From Apoderus coryli (Eukaryota; Arthropoda; Insecta; Coleoptera; Attelabidae): a DNA stretch of 64,000 nucleotides. A program made the position numbers and the translations under genes. Below, piece by piece: positions 34,901 through 47,400 of this stretch. The notes under the pieces were generated by a model. That model had not been told where the DNA came from and ran no database searches. It worked only from the letters and a program-made list of their open reading frames with translations. The stretch spans positions 18,538,001 to 18,602,000 of the forward strand of contig OU452201.1 of the NCBI GenBank assembly GCA_911728435.2. The letters are read 5' to 3'. Every line of letters starts with the position of its first letter. The stretch's first letter is position 1.

Positions 34901-37475
34901 GCAACTTAATACAATATCGACCGAGTGTGTGTAAAATTTGATTTTTCTAAGGAAAACACAAACTGATGCCCTCGATGCACGAATAGTTCTCCATATTTAT
35001 GTGTAAATATAATATTTTTGTGACTTGTCGTTTACTTTTCTCGTAATACTCTTCGTGACAAGCTAAAATTTCAAATCATTATTTTTTTTTAAATTTAGAC
35101 ATCAGCTATTTTTTTAAGAGTATCTAGTTAGCTACGGAAAATTATTCGATTCTTCGAATACGGAATTTTATATTATTTTAATTTTTGATTGCCTTGCCTT
35201 GGCACTATGTTTTCCAAAAGTTAAACCGCACATAGTAATATCCTGTTTGGGTTATCGTGAATACCAATTTTTCGGACCTTTTTTAGACCTTTCACGGATC
35301 CCTATAGCACATTAATTTTTTGTCATATATTTTTAACACCAATTCAACTACTGAAAAGACTAAATAAATTTGTTTATGATTAAGGTGTTAGGCTATACGC
35401 TATCAAAACCATGATAAAAATTATTCAATATTTGGGATAAGTTTAAGAAGTATAAGTGTTTCAATTTTTGAACCCCCTTTTAAACGTCTTGACTACGCTC
35501 AATGTTTTCCAAAAGTTTATCAGCACGTAGACTTATCCTGTGGTATCTATTCTTGTACCAAAATGTTAAGTGGTTCTTATTTACATATAAAATGTCGCGT
35601 CTTGTCGAAAACTGTTGCTCAATTTCCTTTGAAGATTACAGCTCATCAGGCGAAACACGCGACACAGGGAAACATTGGTAGCAGCGACTCGAGTAATCAG
35701 AAACATGTTACTACAATGGACAACTGTCTTTCTAGAAACTAGTCATTAATGCAAAAGGGACTAAATGTTGCCTCTGTCTGCTCGCGCCGTAATAATTCAA
35801 ATGACACTATAAATACAGACAAACACATACACATGACGAACAAGAACATGATATTTGTATACAGGGGGCCTCAAAACGTGTATTTACATCAATAAGCTCT
35901 ACATCGATATTTTGACCTCCCATAGATAGATAGATAGAGAGAGAGAGATAGATATAGGTAGAATGCGGGAAGTAAAATTAGTATTTAGTCGATCGACTAG
36001 AATTAGACAACTTAATTACGTAATATAGTAGAAAAAAAATTGAATCGTGTTGCATGGATTTTATACATGAATAGGTCATGTTATTGTCTTTTAAAGGACG
36101 TTAAAACACAACCATAATCCGATTTAAATATCCACAAAAAAAAAATTAAAAGCAATTTTACCGATAAAATTACTAATTTGTCAGGCCAAATCAGCTCGGC
36201 ATGTGGTTGTCTATCGCTGTAACGTTGCGTCTATAGATAGTAAATGTGTGAGTATTTTGCCGGTTGACCAGTAATTGGTGTGAACATAGACCGCAAATAA
36301 TAATTGGTTGACTGCGATGACCGTGAACGATTCTGTTCTGCGATTTTCTATACCAAACTCCAGCACCGTCTTTGTGGCTGTTTGTTGTGTCCTATGTGTT
36401 CGCTAACGAGGGTTTGTTTAGTTTGGTATGTGTGTCTAATCGCTGGAATAATTTTTGCCGTTATTGACCTAATTCTTGTTATAATATGAAAACGAGACAC
36501 CTTGATAACGATCATTATTATTATTTTTGTAAATTGAGTTTGTGTATCATTTTTAATATGTTGAAATCTTGCATGCAGCTATATTATAATTATTCATTTT
36601 GTTCAGGCTGATCACAGCTTTTGCTGACATGTGTTCCTAACCGTAGGGTTAAGTTTTGACTAAGACAACCAATTTTTATAGCTTAAAACTATAATCCATT
36701 GATATTGTTTTGTATATATGCGGATTGACAAACATGCATATGTGCAAGTGTAAGTAGGAGAAAGGAGGCAAACAGCTTTAGATCCCTTTTAACTAACCTA
36801 CGTTTATGTCTGAATTTAGCCCAAAACAATTCATATACAGGGTGTCCCGAATTAGCTTAAAATAATTTAAGGGGACATTCTACAAGCAAAAATAAGATGT
36901 TTTTTTCATATGAACATATATCGAAAAATGCTTGGTTTTTCAGATACAGGATTATTTGTAAATTCCTGACGATGGGGTTTTAGTAATATTTCCGAAACGC
37001 GTCTCGATATGAAAATGACATTTGGCACACTTACGTATCTTTGTAGGAAAGAAATAAGTTATTCTGTCACCCTTAATGCGCATTTCCACCCTGTTTCTTG
37101 TATTATCGTAGCCGTATAATAATATTGAAGAGGTTGCATAGAAATTTTCAATGTCATTTATCTTGAAAACGGCTTCTCCTAGCGTTATGAAACATGTGAA
37201 CATTTTTTATGTACAAAAGTCGCAAATTTATTATTCTTTTTAGAAAAAGTAAAAAAAGCGGACAAAAAAAAAGTTGGGACAAAATTTTTTCTGGCCCACC
37301 CCAGCCGAACATTGATCAATAAGAATTTCAAAGTGAAGCCTAGTTGACCGAAGGATAAAATAATTAATTAATAATAATGAAATATACATCAAAAGATGTG
37401 TCAAAAGCTTGTTCATACTATCACTATGGTGTACCAACAGAATTGAATACAATCCAATATTCAGTAAAACATGCC
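34901..37475. repeat. gene-free stretch with a microsatellite and repeat ends
   Basis: A GATA/GA microsatellite lies at about 35921-35955 (GATAGATAGATAGAGAGAGA). ACAGGGTGTCCCGAATTAGC at 36838 is a short motif of a kind common at insect repeat ends, and related strings occur at 45478 and 45656. A plus-strand frame at 36304-36489 encodes a hydrophobic peptide (WYVCLIAGIIFAVIDLILVI) but has no good ATG or splice context. Nothing else is supported. Confidence 0.45.
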
Positions 37476-37479
37476 AAGG

Positions 37480-38007
37480 AGGGTCGAAAAGTTGTACAAA
37501 TAGTAAGTGGCTTGTTCCAAATATTGCAAACGAAAGTACATGCCCTGTTCGGTTATTCCATAAATTATTGTCCAAAAGGTGAAAAAATATTACTTCCAGT
37601 CGCCTATTATTGAGACCAAAACGTTTCTGGAAATCCGAAAGTGACACATGGTTTGACAATATACCGGTAGGCAAGAACACAATATGTGGACCAAATCATC
37701 CGCGCAAGGTATTGGTTTAGACACTAAGTGTAAAAAGATATCCAATCATTCGAACAGATCAACTGCAGTGAGCCATTTGGCAAATAAAGGAATCCCTGAA
37801 CAGCAATTAATAAAAATAACAGGACATAGCAGCTCTAATTCAATTAAACCGTACTTGAATATTAACGAAGAACGCCATGGTGAAATAATCAACACCATGC
37901 GAGGAATTTCTTCAACAGCGGAAATTAACAATCCGTCAACTTCAGCAAACTCTTCTTCCAATTTAACATTTACCAATGGTACTTTTCACAACTGTAGTTT
38001 CAAATAA
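37480..38007 (+). pseudogene. Crypton-type tyrosine recombinase remnant
   Basis: From 37487 one frame reads STCPVRLFHKLLSKR, a stop, then RPKRFWKSESDTWFDNIPVG and KNTI. After a one-step frameshift near 37690 it continues in the 37684-38007 frame: GIGLDTKCKKISNHSNRSTA, then LIKITGHSSSNSIKPYL. These are the C-terminal boxes of a tyrosine recombinase: H..R in NHSNR, the GH pair, and the nucleophile Tyr in KPYL. The fold cuts and joins DNA through a 3'-phosphotyrosine. The closing FTNGTFHNCSF is the kind of tail seen in Crypton and Crypton-derived proteins. DIRS and Ngaro elements carry related enzymes, but no reverse transcriptase lies nearby, so Crypton is favoured. An upstream frame at 37377-37610 may contain further degraded recombinase sequence. 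It is broken and not functional. Confidence 0.75.
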
Positions 38008-39547
38008 AAATGAATATTTGTTTGATTAAAACTAATACATTTTGTATCGAAAATTATTAAACGTCAGATTGACAATCAAATTTTTGATATCTACAAAGTA
38101 AAAAATTATCTCATCAAATACTCCTCGGGCGTTGATAAATACTCAAAATTTTGTCATAGACTCCTTCAAGCGAGTTGCTCAAGAATAATAGCAAAGCAAT
38201 ATCCAATATTTTAGTGGGGTAGGGTTGATTGTTGAGGCAATGTTGCACAGGAGTTTTCTGAGCGTTGTATCTCTCTAAGTTTTCCTACAAACCAAGCCTT
38301 AAAGGCCATAAAATATTTCTAGAAGAAGATCTCGTATACAGTTTAATATAAAACAAAAATGTTAAAAATTAATACGTGTTTATCGTTAAAACGTTGTGAT
38401 TGAGCATATAGAAAGTGTTCCAGTTCATTTTGTAAAATTGATTTGTATTAACTTCCATATTAAACTTTTGACAAAAGTTCCCTTTTCAAATAGTGAAAAA
38501 AAAAAAAAAAAAAAAAAACAACTATTATCTCAGAAGTATGACAATGGCATCGAAAAATGTTTGTTAGGGCAAATATATCGTAAATAAACATTCTATCAAT
38601 TTCAGAAAAACGAATGATGAAAGGTATATTCTCATAATCAAGGTTGACATAATATGTATATCTGTATTTCAAGTTATGATTTTACTTGGATGACTGACCA
38701 GTGGAAATCTGATAGGATAGCTCAAAATCATAATAATTAGACATATTGGTAAACTTACAAAAATAGTTATTCAAAATGCATTTTGCATTAAGCACAGGTA
38801 ATGGACATATAAAAAAAATATGCGTTGAGTTACGCTGAGCACCGTGAGAAACTTCCAGAAACAGCACACATTTCTTCTAACCTGACAAAACTTGTTTTTA
38901 CAGTACTACAAAACTGGAAGGTCAATAATTGTACCCACGAAGTTTTTTTAGCTATTAAAAAAATAGACACGTCAACATCTCGTTCCCCATGTTAAGATCT
39001 TTCTGATCCACCCAGAGCAACAAAGTTCAGTGGCGATATTAACAAAAATAAATAAGTGGATGATCATTTATGGATTGGTTTTTGTAAGTGTATATTATAG
39101 AGTTAACTTCATATTCAGATGCCAAACTTGCTCCTGAAATAAAAAACAACTTAAAGCCATTTTTGAAAGAAGTTTCCTAAAAAAAAATGTGAGTACCTAC
39201 AAGCAGTTTAGACACTGACACAGGACTATTAGTGGCCTTTAGATGGAAAACCCTATAACGACACATAAAATATTAATGCAAAATAGTTCCATTTGAGTAA
39301 AAATAAAATATTAGTAGGTACACACAAAAAATACATAGAAATTACAGACTCCAGTGAATTTGTAAATAAATATTTGCGTCGCAATGTCTTAAGATATACT
39401 ATTTTTCATCCACTAATCCATTACATATTGATCATTCTTCATTGGTTTTAAGAATACCATAACTTAGCAAAGACAGCTGAAACTTTTTTCTAACTACTAC
39501 GCCAGCATGTATGATATATTATGTGCCATAAAACTTTAAAAGTTTTA
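38008..39547. other. gene-free stretch
   Basis: It contains a run of more than 20 A residues at about 38496-38518. No poly-A signal or coding sequence sits next to it that would make it a retrocopy tail. No gene was recognised. Confidence 0.45.
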
Positions 39548-40600
39548 CGAGGCATGTTTTTGAAGTAAGTACCGTTTTGGAATTAAAAAAAAAAACACAC
39601 AGTCGCCTTTTAGTACCAAAATTAGTGTAGTATGAAAGCATATACCTTAAACTATTTTCAACATAATTTCCGTCAATATTGAGACACTTGTCATACCGTA
39701 CGACGAGCTTTCGAAATCCTTTCTCGGAGAAATCTTTCGTCTCACTGGACAACTATTGAAGCACTGTAGTTTTGCGTCGTCCTCCCTGATGCGTCTTCAA
39801 ATTTAAGAATAAATGAAAATCACTGAGCGCAAATCAGGGCTGTATGGTGGATGGTGTTTGAGTCTGATTTGCTGTGTGAGGCATGGCATTGTCATGAAAC
39901 AAAAAGATACCCATACTCAGCATGCCACGCCTTTTGTTTGGATTGCTCTGCGCAAATTCCACAATAAGATACCGCGACCTTGAGGCAAAAACACCTTTCG
40001 TCCCAGAAAACGGTACACATGATTTTTCGACCAGGTCACATAGTTTGCTTAAATCTCACTTTTCAGGGTGATGTTGAATGGCGCTATTGCAAGAATTTTG
40101 TTTGGATTCTGGCGTAACGTAGGCCACCCAAGTCTCGCGCCAGTGACAATTCGGCTTAAGAACTCGTCACCTTCGCGGTTGTACCATTCTAAGAATGTGA
40201 GAAAACTGGCTAAAAGTTTGTTTTTGTGAACTTCCGTCAGCATTTTCGGAACCCAGCGTGCGCATAATTTCTTTCAGTACTTTAAAGGTTCTAACACAAT
40301 TTCGTAAATGACCTTTTTTGACACTAGGAAAATAATGCTGATATCGTATATCGTCTGTTCCACATCAATTTGTTGCACCAAATCAGCACTAATGAGTTAA
40401 GTTCGTCCACTTGGTTCCTCGTCATGCACATTCATACGGCCATCTTTAAAAGCTCTCATTCCTTTCCTTACCATCCCTAAGTCATAGAATAATAACTATA
40501 GATACTGTGCCTAAGTCATAATCTTTTTCCCGTAAACTTCACAGATCTGCCGATGAATGTCAGCTGCTTTCACGCCTTTAGCATTAAGAAAACCCCTCAT
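39548..40600 (-). mobile_element. mariner transposase pseudogene with one terminal repeat
   Basis: The minus strand begins at ATG 40600 with MRGFLNAKGVKAADIHRQIC and then EVYGKKI. It continues with MLTEVHKNKLLASFLTFLEW near 40243 and REGDEFLSRIVTG near 40170, where DETW is replaced by ARLGW. Later pieces are HHPPYSPDL near 39800 and ETKDFSEKGFRKLVVRYDKC near 39745, then LNIDGNYVE. That is a DD34D mariner transposase with the first catalytic motif lost and many frame changes. The 3' terminal repeat CGAGGCATGTTTTTGAAGTA starts at 39548 beside a TA. No matching 5' repeat was found near 40600-40700, so the copy is truncated or decayed there. Confidence 0.85.
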
Positions 40601-41358
40601 GGTTCTTAAAGTTACTTAACCTGAGAGGCAATATTAACAAATTGATAATATCTGTTAAATTTCTTTTTATTAGATTAAATTAGTTAGAGTAGATTTATTC
40701 TGTCTGATGTAGCTAAAAAGAACCTCATTCTCCTCTTACAATATTGAATTCTTGGAAAGTACAACTTATATTTTTCTATTATTTAGAGAAATCTGTATAA
40801 ATAAAACTTTTGTAAAATATATCTCTGACCACATTTCTATCCAACAACACTTTTTTCTTAAATATGAAAATTCCGTGTCGACTCCACTAAATAATTCTGT
40901 AAATATATTTAAAGCTAACACTCCACTATGGAATGGCTAATCCGCTAGTGTTAGCAAAAATAGTTTTCGAATAATTATTAAAATAAAAGTCCAAACTTCT
41001 TTATTAATTTAATCTTAAAAATATTTGATTTGTTTAAATTTGTAAATTAACAAAAAAAAAAAAAATACTAAAAAACGTTAAAAAATAAGAAATTAGACAA
41101 ATTGAAAAGTGTACGTCATTTAGGTGTTTTGTAGTACTAAATATATGTTTAAAAATTCACATTTTATTGCCTAATTTAAAACTTTTTGTACATTTTGGAA
41201 TCCATGACATCCTTATATTACCAGCTTACATAAGAATAATTTAATTTAACCTCCGCTTTTTACTAATTGAACTTATAACCCCCTACTTCCTAACCATATC
41301 GTTACGCTAATGCACAGCACTCTCTGATTCATCTCAAATTAGGTAAAGAAACTTGGTG
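40601..41358. other. upstream region of the DUF4779-like gene
   Basis: AT-rich sequence with no coding potential. It would include any proximal enhancer of the gene at 41421. I see no specific regulatory motif beyond the core promoter. Confidence 0.4.
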
Positions 41359-41396
41359 TATATAAAAGCATTTGCAACACCTAATATAATCAGTTT
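41359..41396 (+). promoter_or_regulatory. core promoter: TATA box and initiator
   Basis: TATATAAAAG at 41359-41368 is followed by an arthropod initiator TCAGTT at 41390-41395. Placing +1 at the A at 41392 puts TATAAAA at -31, the expected spacing. The ATG follows 29 bases later, a short leader typical of insect cuticle-type genes. Confidence 0.75.
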
Positions 41397-41420
41397 TACA
41401 TATACGGTGTCACATAAACA

Positions 41421-44400
41421 ATGAGTTGGCTAGTTCTCCTAATTATTAAAACTCTACTAGTTTTAACACATTCAAAACAGTTAAGCTCGGTGTACACTCG
41501 AAAAGCATCCACTGATGATTTGGCAACATCTGGATCACATTATGCGTACACAGCTCATTCCGGTGGTCCTAAAGAATATGAAGAATACAAACAAGCAGAC
41601 TACGATAAACACTATGATGGAACAGCAGACATCGTTAATGATTATCCAAAATATATAACGTATAACAACTATGATTTATCACCGTCCTCAAAATATGACA
41701 ATGATAATCATTATGATAATGATCATATGATTTATCCATGGTTTGATGTCGAATATGATCGTCATATCGATCAATATTTTCCATGGGATAAGTTTTCAAA
41801 CAGTTATGGATCTAACGTACCGATAAGTTCATATGGAATGCCCGTTAGTGTAGCAGTAAATGAAGGACTTTACGATTTGCCTGGATATTCAGAAAGAACA
41901 CATGATCTGGAGTAAGTGAAATTAGTTTATTTTTATTTTAAAACGTTTTATTTGAATACAATTTTAGAACTTTAAACTAAGTATTGTGTTGAGTAGATCT
42001 TGGAGAGTTTCGCATAGATTTTCTCATTAAAAGTTTTATTAATAAAATCACTCTGTGGTAAAACATAATATATGTTATGTAGATTGCCAAAAATTCGTGG
42101 AAATGTTTAGCGTTTGTTTTTCTACATTAAAACTTTAAAAATGAATTTTCAAGTACGAGTCAATACTATTAAATTTTCAATGCCTATGTTGCATTTAAAA
42201 TGCAACAAGTATTTTAGCCTGAAGGTAATTCAATAATAATTTTGTTTGGAAGTGTACTTATACAGGTAGATTCAATTTTATACAATAACAAAGAGAACGG
42301 TTATTGTAAACAACGACTATTTTTATTAAAAAAAAACGAAAGTTGGCACAAATAGCAATATTAAATAAATTAATATTATTGATAATTTTTGCTATCTAAA
42401 CTTTAAAGTCTCTGGCTTTTCGCAAAATATAACGAACAGATCTGAAAACTGCAATTGGCAAAATAAATAATTTAAACCTGATATGTGAATACATTTAATG
42501 ACAAGTCCAACTTCACACAAAGTTTAACAAAAAAATATGTAGGCCTAAAAAAAATAAAAAACTGTTACGAGACAAACAAGTTTAATTACATTTCACAAGG
42601 CATCTGATAGAACTAAAACCCTGACAATAGCTAGATTAATTTTTGCGCCACTAATTTTTAGTGGAATTTTTAGTACCAAAAATATTACTTGAATCCTTCA
42701 AATAATAATTGTTTAATAATATTCGTTTGTAATGTCATCAATATTAATGTATAATATTATATATATTATCATTCTTTAACAGCTTAAAATATTTGTGTCT
42801 AGTTAAACCCACCCGCTCTAACATCCACATTGTACTCAAAAAAAAAAACATTTTAGTAATGATTGTACATGTTGTTTTAATGTTTATTGCAACTGCCAGC
42901 TGCCTGTTAACACTCAAACACTCGTTAGCTATGTACACTTTGTGTCGAACATTAGTAAACAAACCAAATGCAAAATTGTCTACTTTAATACGATGGGACA
43001 CGATATATCGAAGAGTTATTTTTCCAAATGTTCTATGGTTCGCGATACATGTATACATACCATTTTGATTCTCTAAAATCTAATTACTTAAAGAAATTCA
43101 CGCAAAAACTGAAAGCTTATTTTATAATGGAAACATTTTCGTCACAACTCTAAACGAATAGATATGAAAAATAGTTGAATCGATGACAAGTCCAGTTACA
43201 CTTACAATTTTGGGAAAACAAAAAAAAAACTTTCTGTTGAACAAGGTATTCGTCTTTCGAGTTTCCTGTGTACTCAAAAAACGTATTTATCGAAGTATAG
43301 AAACAAATAACATCCAACCTTAATCACCAGCATGATCACCATCGTCTATGTTCGTGGTTGGCCAGTATAGGATAGGATAGGCTTTATTAGTAGGAGTCTC
43401 TGGATGCTTGTTTTGTTTTAATAACTTAAAAGTATAAAATTTAAACAGCCTGGATTTGATGCATTAAGAACACACTGCATGTATTTTGAAATTCTACGAG
43501 TATAATTTTTCTTTCCCTTGATACTACTACTACTAGTTTTTAAAATCTAGTATCTCTTCGTGAGAAATAATATGTATGGTAAAAGGATTAGTTTTTGTGG
43601 ATTTCTTAATCACTGTATCATATTTCTCAGGAACGTAAATACGATTACATTTTCTGATTAACCTTTCCAAAACCTCTGTCGCAAGGCAAAAAGGAGTCAC
43701 CGCGAATTGAGAAATGTTAATAGATCATTTTAAAACGTTTACTGATTTGCAGAGTCATCAATAATCTTACCAGGGTGTTACTTTTTTATCTGCCCGGGAC
43801 ACGCGGCAAAAAAAATGTGCAATATTTCAACTTCTTGGGGTATATGATTCGTAATGTAATCGGACAAAAAGGTGCACACTTCATTGCGACCTTTTAGAGC
43901 ATGACCCTCGTAATACTTATAAAAATTGCCCGCAGAACCTGTTTTCATGTTATGAATTTCAAAGCAATAAACCCAAATCTGGATTTCAGATTCTACTATC
44001 ATCTGATGACATATGGTTTTATTTAACAGTATATTTTAAAGGAAAGTAACTATCCCAATAAATAAAAAACACCCTCAACCGAAATAGCACTTATTACACT
44101 CACCGACTCAGTTAAGATCACTTTAGTTAGCAATGATTGCATGTGAAGAATGATGTTATGTTTGTAATGATTGAAACATTTGGGCAGTTATCGTGATGCA
44201 AAATGAATTAAATAGGTACTTGAAATGAAAGGTGTGTTTTGGTAGAGCATAGGATAAAACACAAAAAAAAAGACAATATTCATTTAAATCACTTTTATTT
44301 CAATTATTTATATCATTTTGGGGAGTATAACATAGAGTTAGAGAATTAAACCGATTGCTATGTGGTTGGTGCTATATTATAATGCTCGGAATAGGTATGG

Positions 44401-47400
44401 TTGAAATACCTAATGTGGTAAATTTATATGTAGATCACTTATCTTTATTACACCGTTTTCGAAATGTATATCAGCAGGAAAATTACGTTATGTTCTCTCT
44501 AAATGCATTTCCACGAATTTCCGCATGTAGAATGTACATACAGAACAATTACATAGAACATGGTAAAATAAGCCGGTCCTCAAGAATTTCGCGTTGATTT
44601 TTCTTTTAAGAAGATAGTACTAACAATTCACAAGTTTAGCCTTATTTATTTATTTTGTATGTTAAATTGAACTAAATATTGCTTTCTTTTACCGACTGCT
44701 CAAAAAAACACGTCATTCTCAAAGTTTGTTTTAGATACTTGTTAGATGTGTATTTGCCAACCAGACAAAAATGCTTTAAGCTATTTGGATAATTTTCCTT
44801 CGAAAAATCGGGTTTCCCAAATCTTCAGTTCCTCTTGTTTTTGTGGTCATCTGTTGTGTACGTGAAGTATTTTTTTAAGGGTTGTAAAGGTAAAAACTTT
44901 ATATTTCCTAAACGAAACGTTAATTATGTACAAAAGCAATAACTTTTTTGAAAGTTAATAGGAAATGTCTTTTTGTTTGTAAAATATTTTATTTTTTAGC
45001 ATATCTATATGTTTGCTGTAGCGCGAATTGATTAAGGCTCATTATTTGGATATTTCGCCACTATTTAAAATTCTAAATATTACATCATCAGTAATAATCC
45101 TTTCGGATTAATAATAAAAACCACTGCGAGAATGAAAAAGTCTAAATTAGCTTTTATGTTAGTATTTTTCGCGTATCAATTCGACGTTTGTGATAATTAA
45201 TGTAATGTAATTATAAAATGTTGACCCAAATTATGTCCAGATCTATAAAAAAAATTTGAGACGCATTGTTGTTCACCCTTTATTAGCTCTCCATAATATC
45301 ATATATTTATGTAATATACAGAGTTATTCATTGATATGACCACAGATCTAGAAAGTTGTAGATCTGTGGATACGACGCGGAAGAGTGTGGCTGAACTATT
45401 TAATTTCCTAAATGTTTAATTCATTGGGTCAATAAAAATGATTTATGGCTACATCTTAAAAATATTGTGAATCGATACAGGGTGTCCGAAATATAAGAAA
45501 TGAACTATAGTTGTGTTTTTTTTTTTAATGAAATGCCCCGTTCAAAATCAACCTAACTTTCATTTAAGTACATCTCACCTCAACCTTACAGTTTTTTAAA
45601 TATTTTAATTTTTATAGAAAAATAGTAATAATAAATGAAAAAAACCCCCAATACTAGATACAGCGTGTCCAATAATATAAGTTATATGAACGTAAAGTTT
45701 AATTCTAAATAACTTGTTTATTTAAAACAATACCCAGTATATGGGGTGAAAATTAGATGCACAAAGGTCCTTTGGTGCTTGACCGCCATTACATTACATA
45801 CTGAAAATTCTTTAAGGGAACTAAAAATTAAATTTATTTTTTTCTTAAGTGTTACATACACTTAATCCTAGTGCACTCGAGCGGCACTATCAAAAGATGA
45901 AACAACTACTCAAAAACTTAATCAAAATTGACAACTAGATGCAGTTAAAGTAAAATAATATCAATACATCAAAAATGCTTTACTTTGCTTATGTGCGAAG
46001 GTAGAATATTCTTCTTTGGTGTAGAGTCGATATTATGAATGCCATAATTTATTAATTGAGAAAGTTTACCGCCTATTTTCAAAATAGTTTTGTTTCATAG
46101 CAGAATAATATGCAATCTTTTACGAATATATAGTATTGGTAGATTTGATGTGCAAAGCTTGTAAATGAGACGTGATTTGGCATGTGTAAGCTTTTTATAA
46201 AAAATATGTAAGTTGTTGTTTTTCCATAATAATCTAATATTCTTCAGACACATACTCTTATCCGGGACACTCTTCGGAAAATATAATCTAGGTTAACATA
46301 TCAAACCGAATATTTTTATATTGCTTCTAACGCTGGTACTTTACCACAAAGAAATATCTTTCAAATATACAAATTAACTTTTCCCATAAACATTCTTATT
46401 AGAAAACAATAATACAAATAAATTAATCAAATACTTTAATCCATCTTTTGTATTTGCCAATTTGGTCTAAATTGAACGCAAATTCAAATACAAAGCGATA
46501 CATTTTCGCAGTTCGTATTAATCACAAAAGCTTTTATTCTCATGTCAGTCCTACTGGCACGTTACCGAAATTGCATTTCACTTTTTATTTACATTTTAAA
46601 TGGGAGAAAACATATAATGGAACAAATTAAGTGGATTTATTTCCCTCCTGTTTTTTCAACCAAAAAGAAAATGTTCCAAATTTACTTTTTTTTAAGTATT
46701 AGGCTTCATATTTCTGTTGTATTGTCCACTGACTGGTCTGTTTTACTTTTTCATGCTGTGGATAGGCGGCCTAAAACTTGATTTAAACCCATTGCGTGTA
46801 TGTATGAAGTGCCAGCTTTAGAAATGACGTTAAAACAGAAATTTATATGTGTATATGATTTAGAATATAGAAACATTTTTAGCAGCTTTAACTAAAAGAC
46901 ATTTTGGTTATAGATTTCTTTATGTTTAGCCAATCAGAACGTCGCATCTGAATAGTTAGCTTACAGCGTGTTTCAAAAAGACGCGGCAATATTTAAGAGG
47001 CTGATTTCTCAGGTCATTTTATAAAAAAAAGTTCCACTGACTAATTTAATTTCCATAGTGTCCTGACAGAAAGCAACCAAAACTACAACTTTTTTATCTT
47101 TTAAGTATTGCCATAGCTGCGATTCGGACCCAGAACCTTCCGCATGCGAAGCTTCTTTCTTTCTTTCTAAAGTCTTTATTATGTTACGAGTATGAAATGA
47201 TATTTACAATACTTAACTTAATTTATACACAATATTTACAATAATAATAATGACTTTGCCGAGCTTGGAATGCTCAGTAAAGGTGTTGGCAACCCTCGTT
47301 GCGTGGGCTTGCCGGTCAGCCTCTTCAAGTCACGTATTGTTTATTTTTGTTTTGTCAGGTTCCGGTTGTCTTTATCCAGCCTTAGGTTCTGTTTCGCTGG

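Noticed and set aside
35921..35955. GATA/GA tandem array as a CRISPR or regulatory array
   Set aside because: It is a simple microsatellite without spacers. No CRISPR array exists in the window, as expected for animal DNA.
36304..36489. Hydrophobic 61-codon frame as a membrane peptide gene
   Set aside because: The first in-frame ATG comes late, leaving about 30 residues, and there is no promoter or splice context.
37240..37680. Minus-strand open frame of 146 codons
   Set aside because: It lies opposite the Crypton recombinase remnant, whose motifs are clear on the plus strand. It shows no motif of its own.
38496..38518. Long A run as a retrotransposed gene tail
   Set aside because: No coding sequence or poly-A signal precedes it and no target duplication was seen.
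42744..43068. Overlapping open frames of 91 and 104 codons
   Set aside because: No family motif and mutual overlap. They lie within a large intron.
47104..47145. tRNA T-arm-like sequence (GGGTCCGAATCGCAGC on the minus strand), possible SINE
   Set aside because: No A box or cloverleaf can be built upstream, and a CTTT repeat replaces the expected tRNA body.
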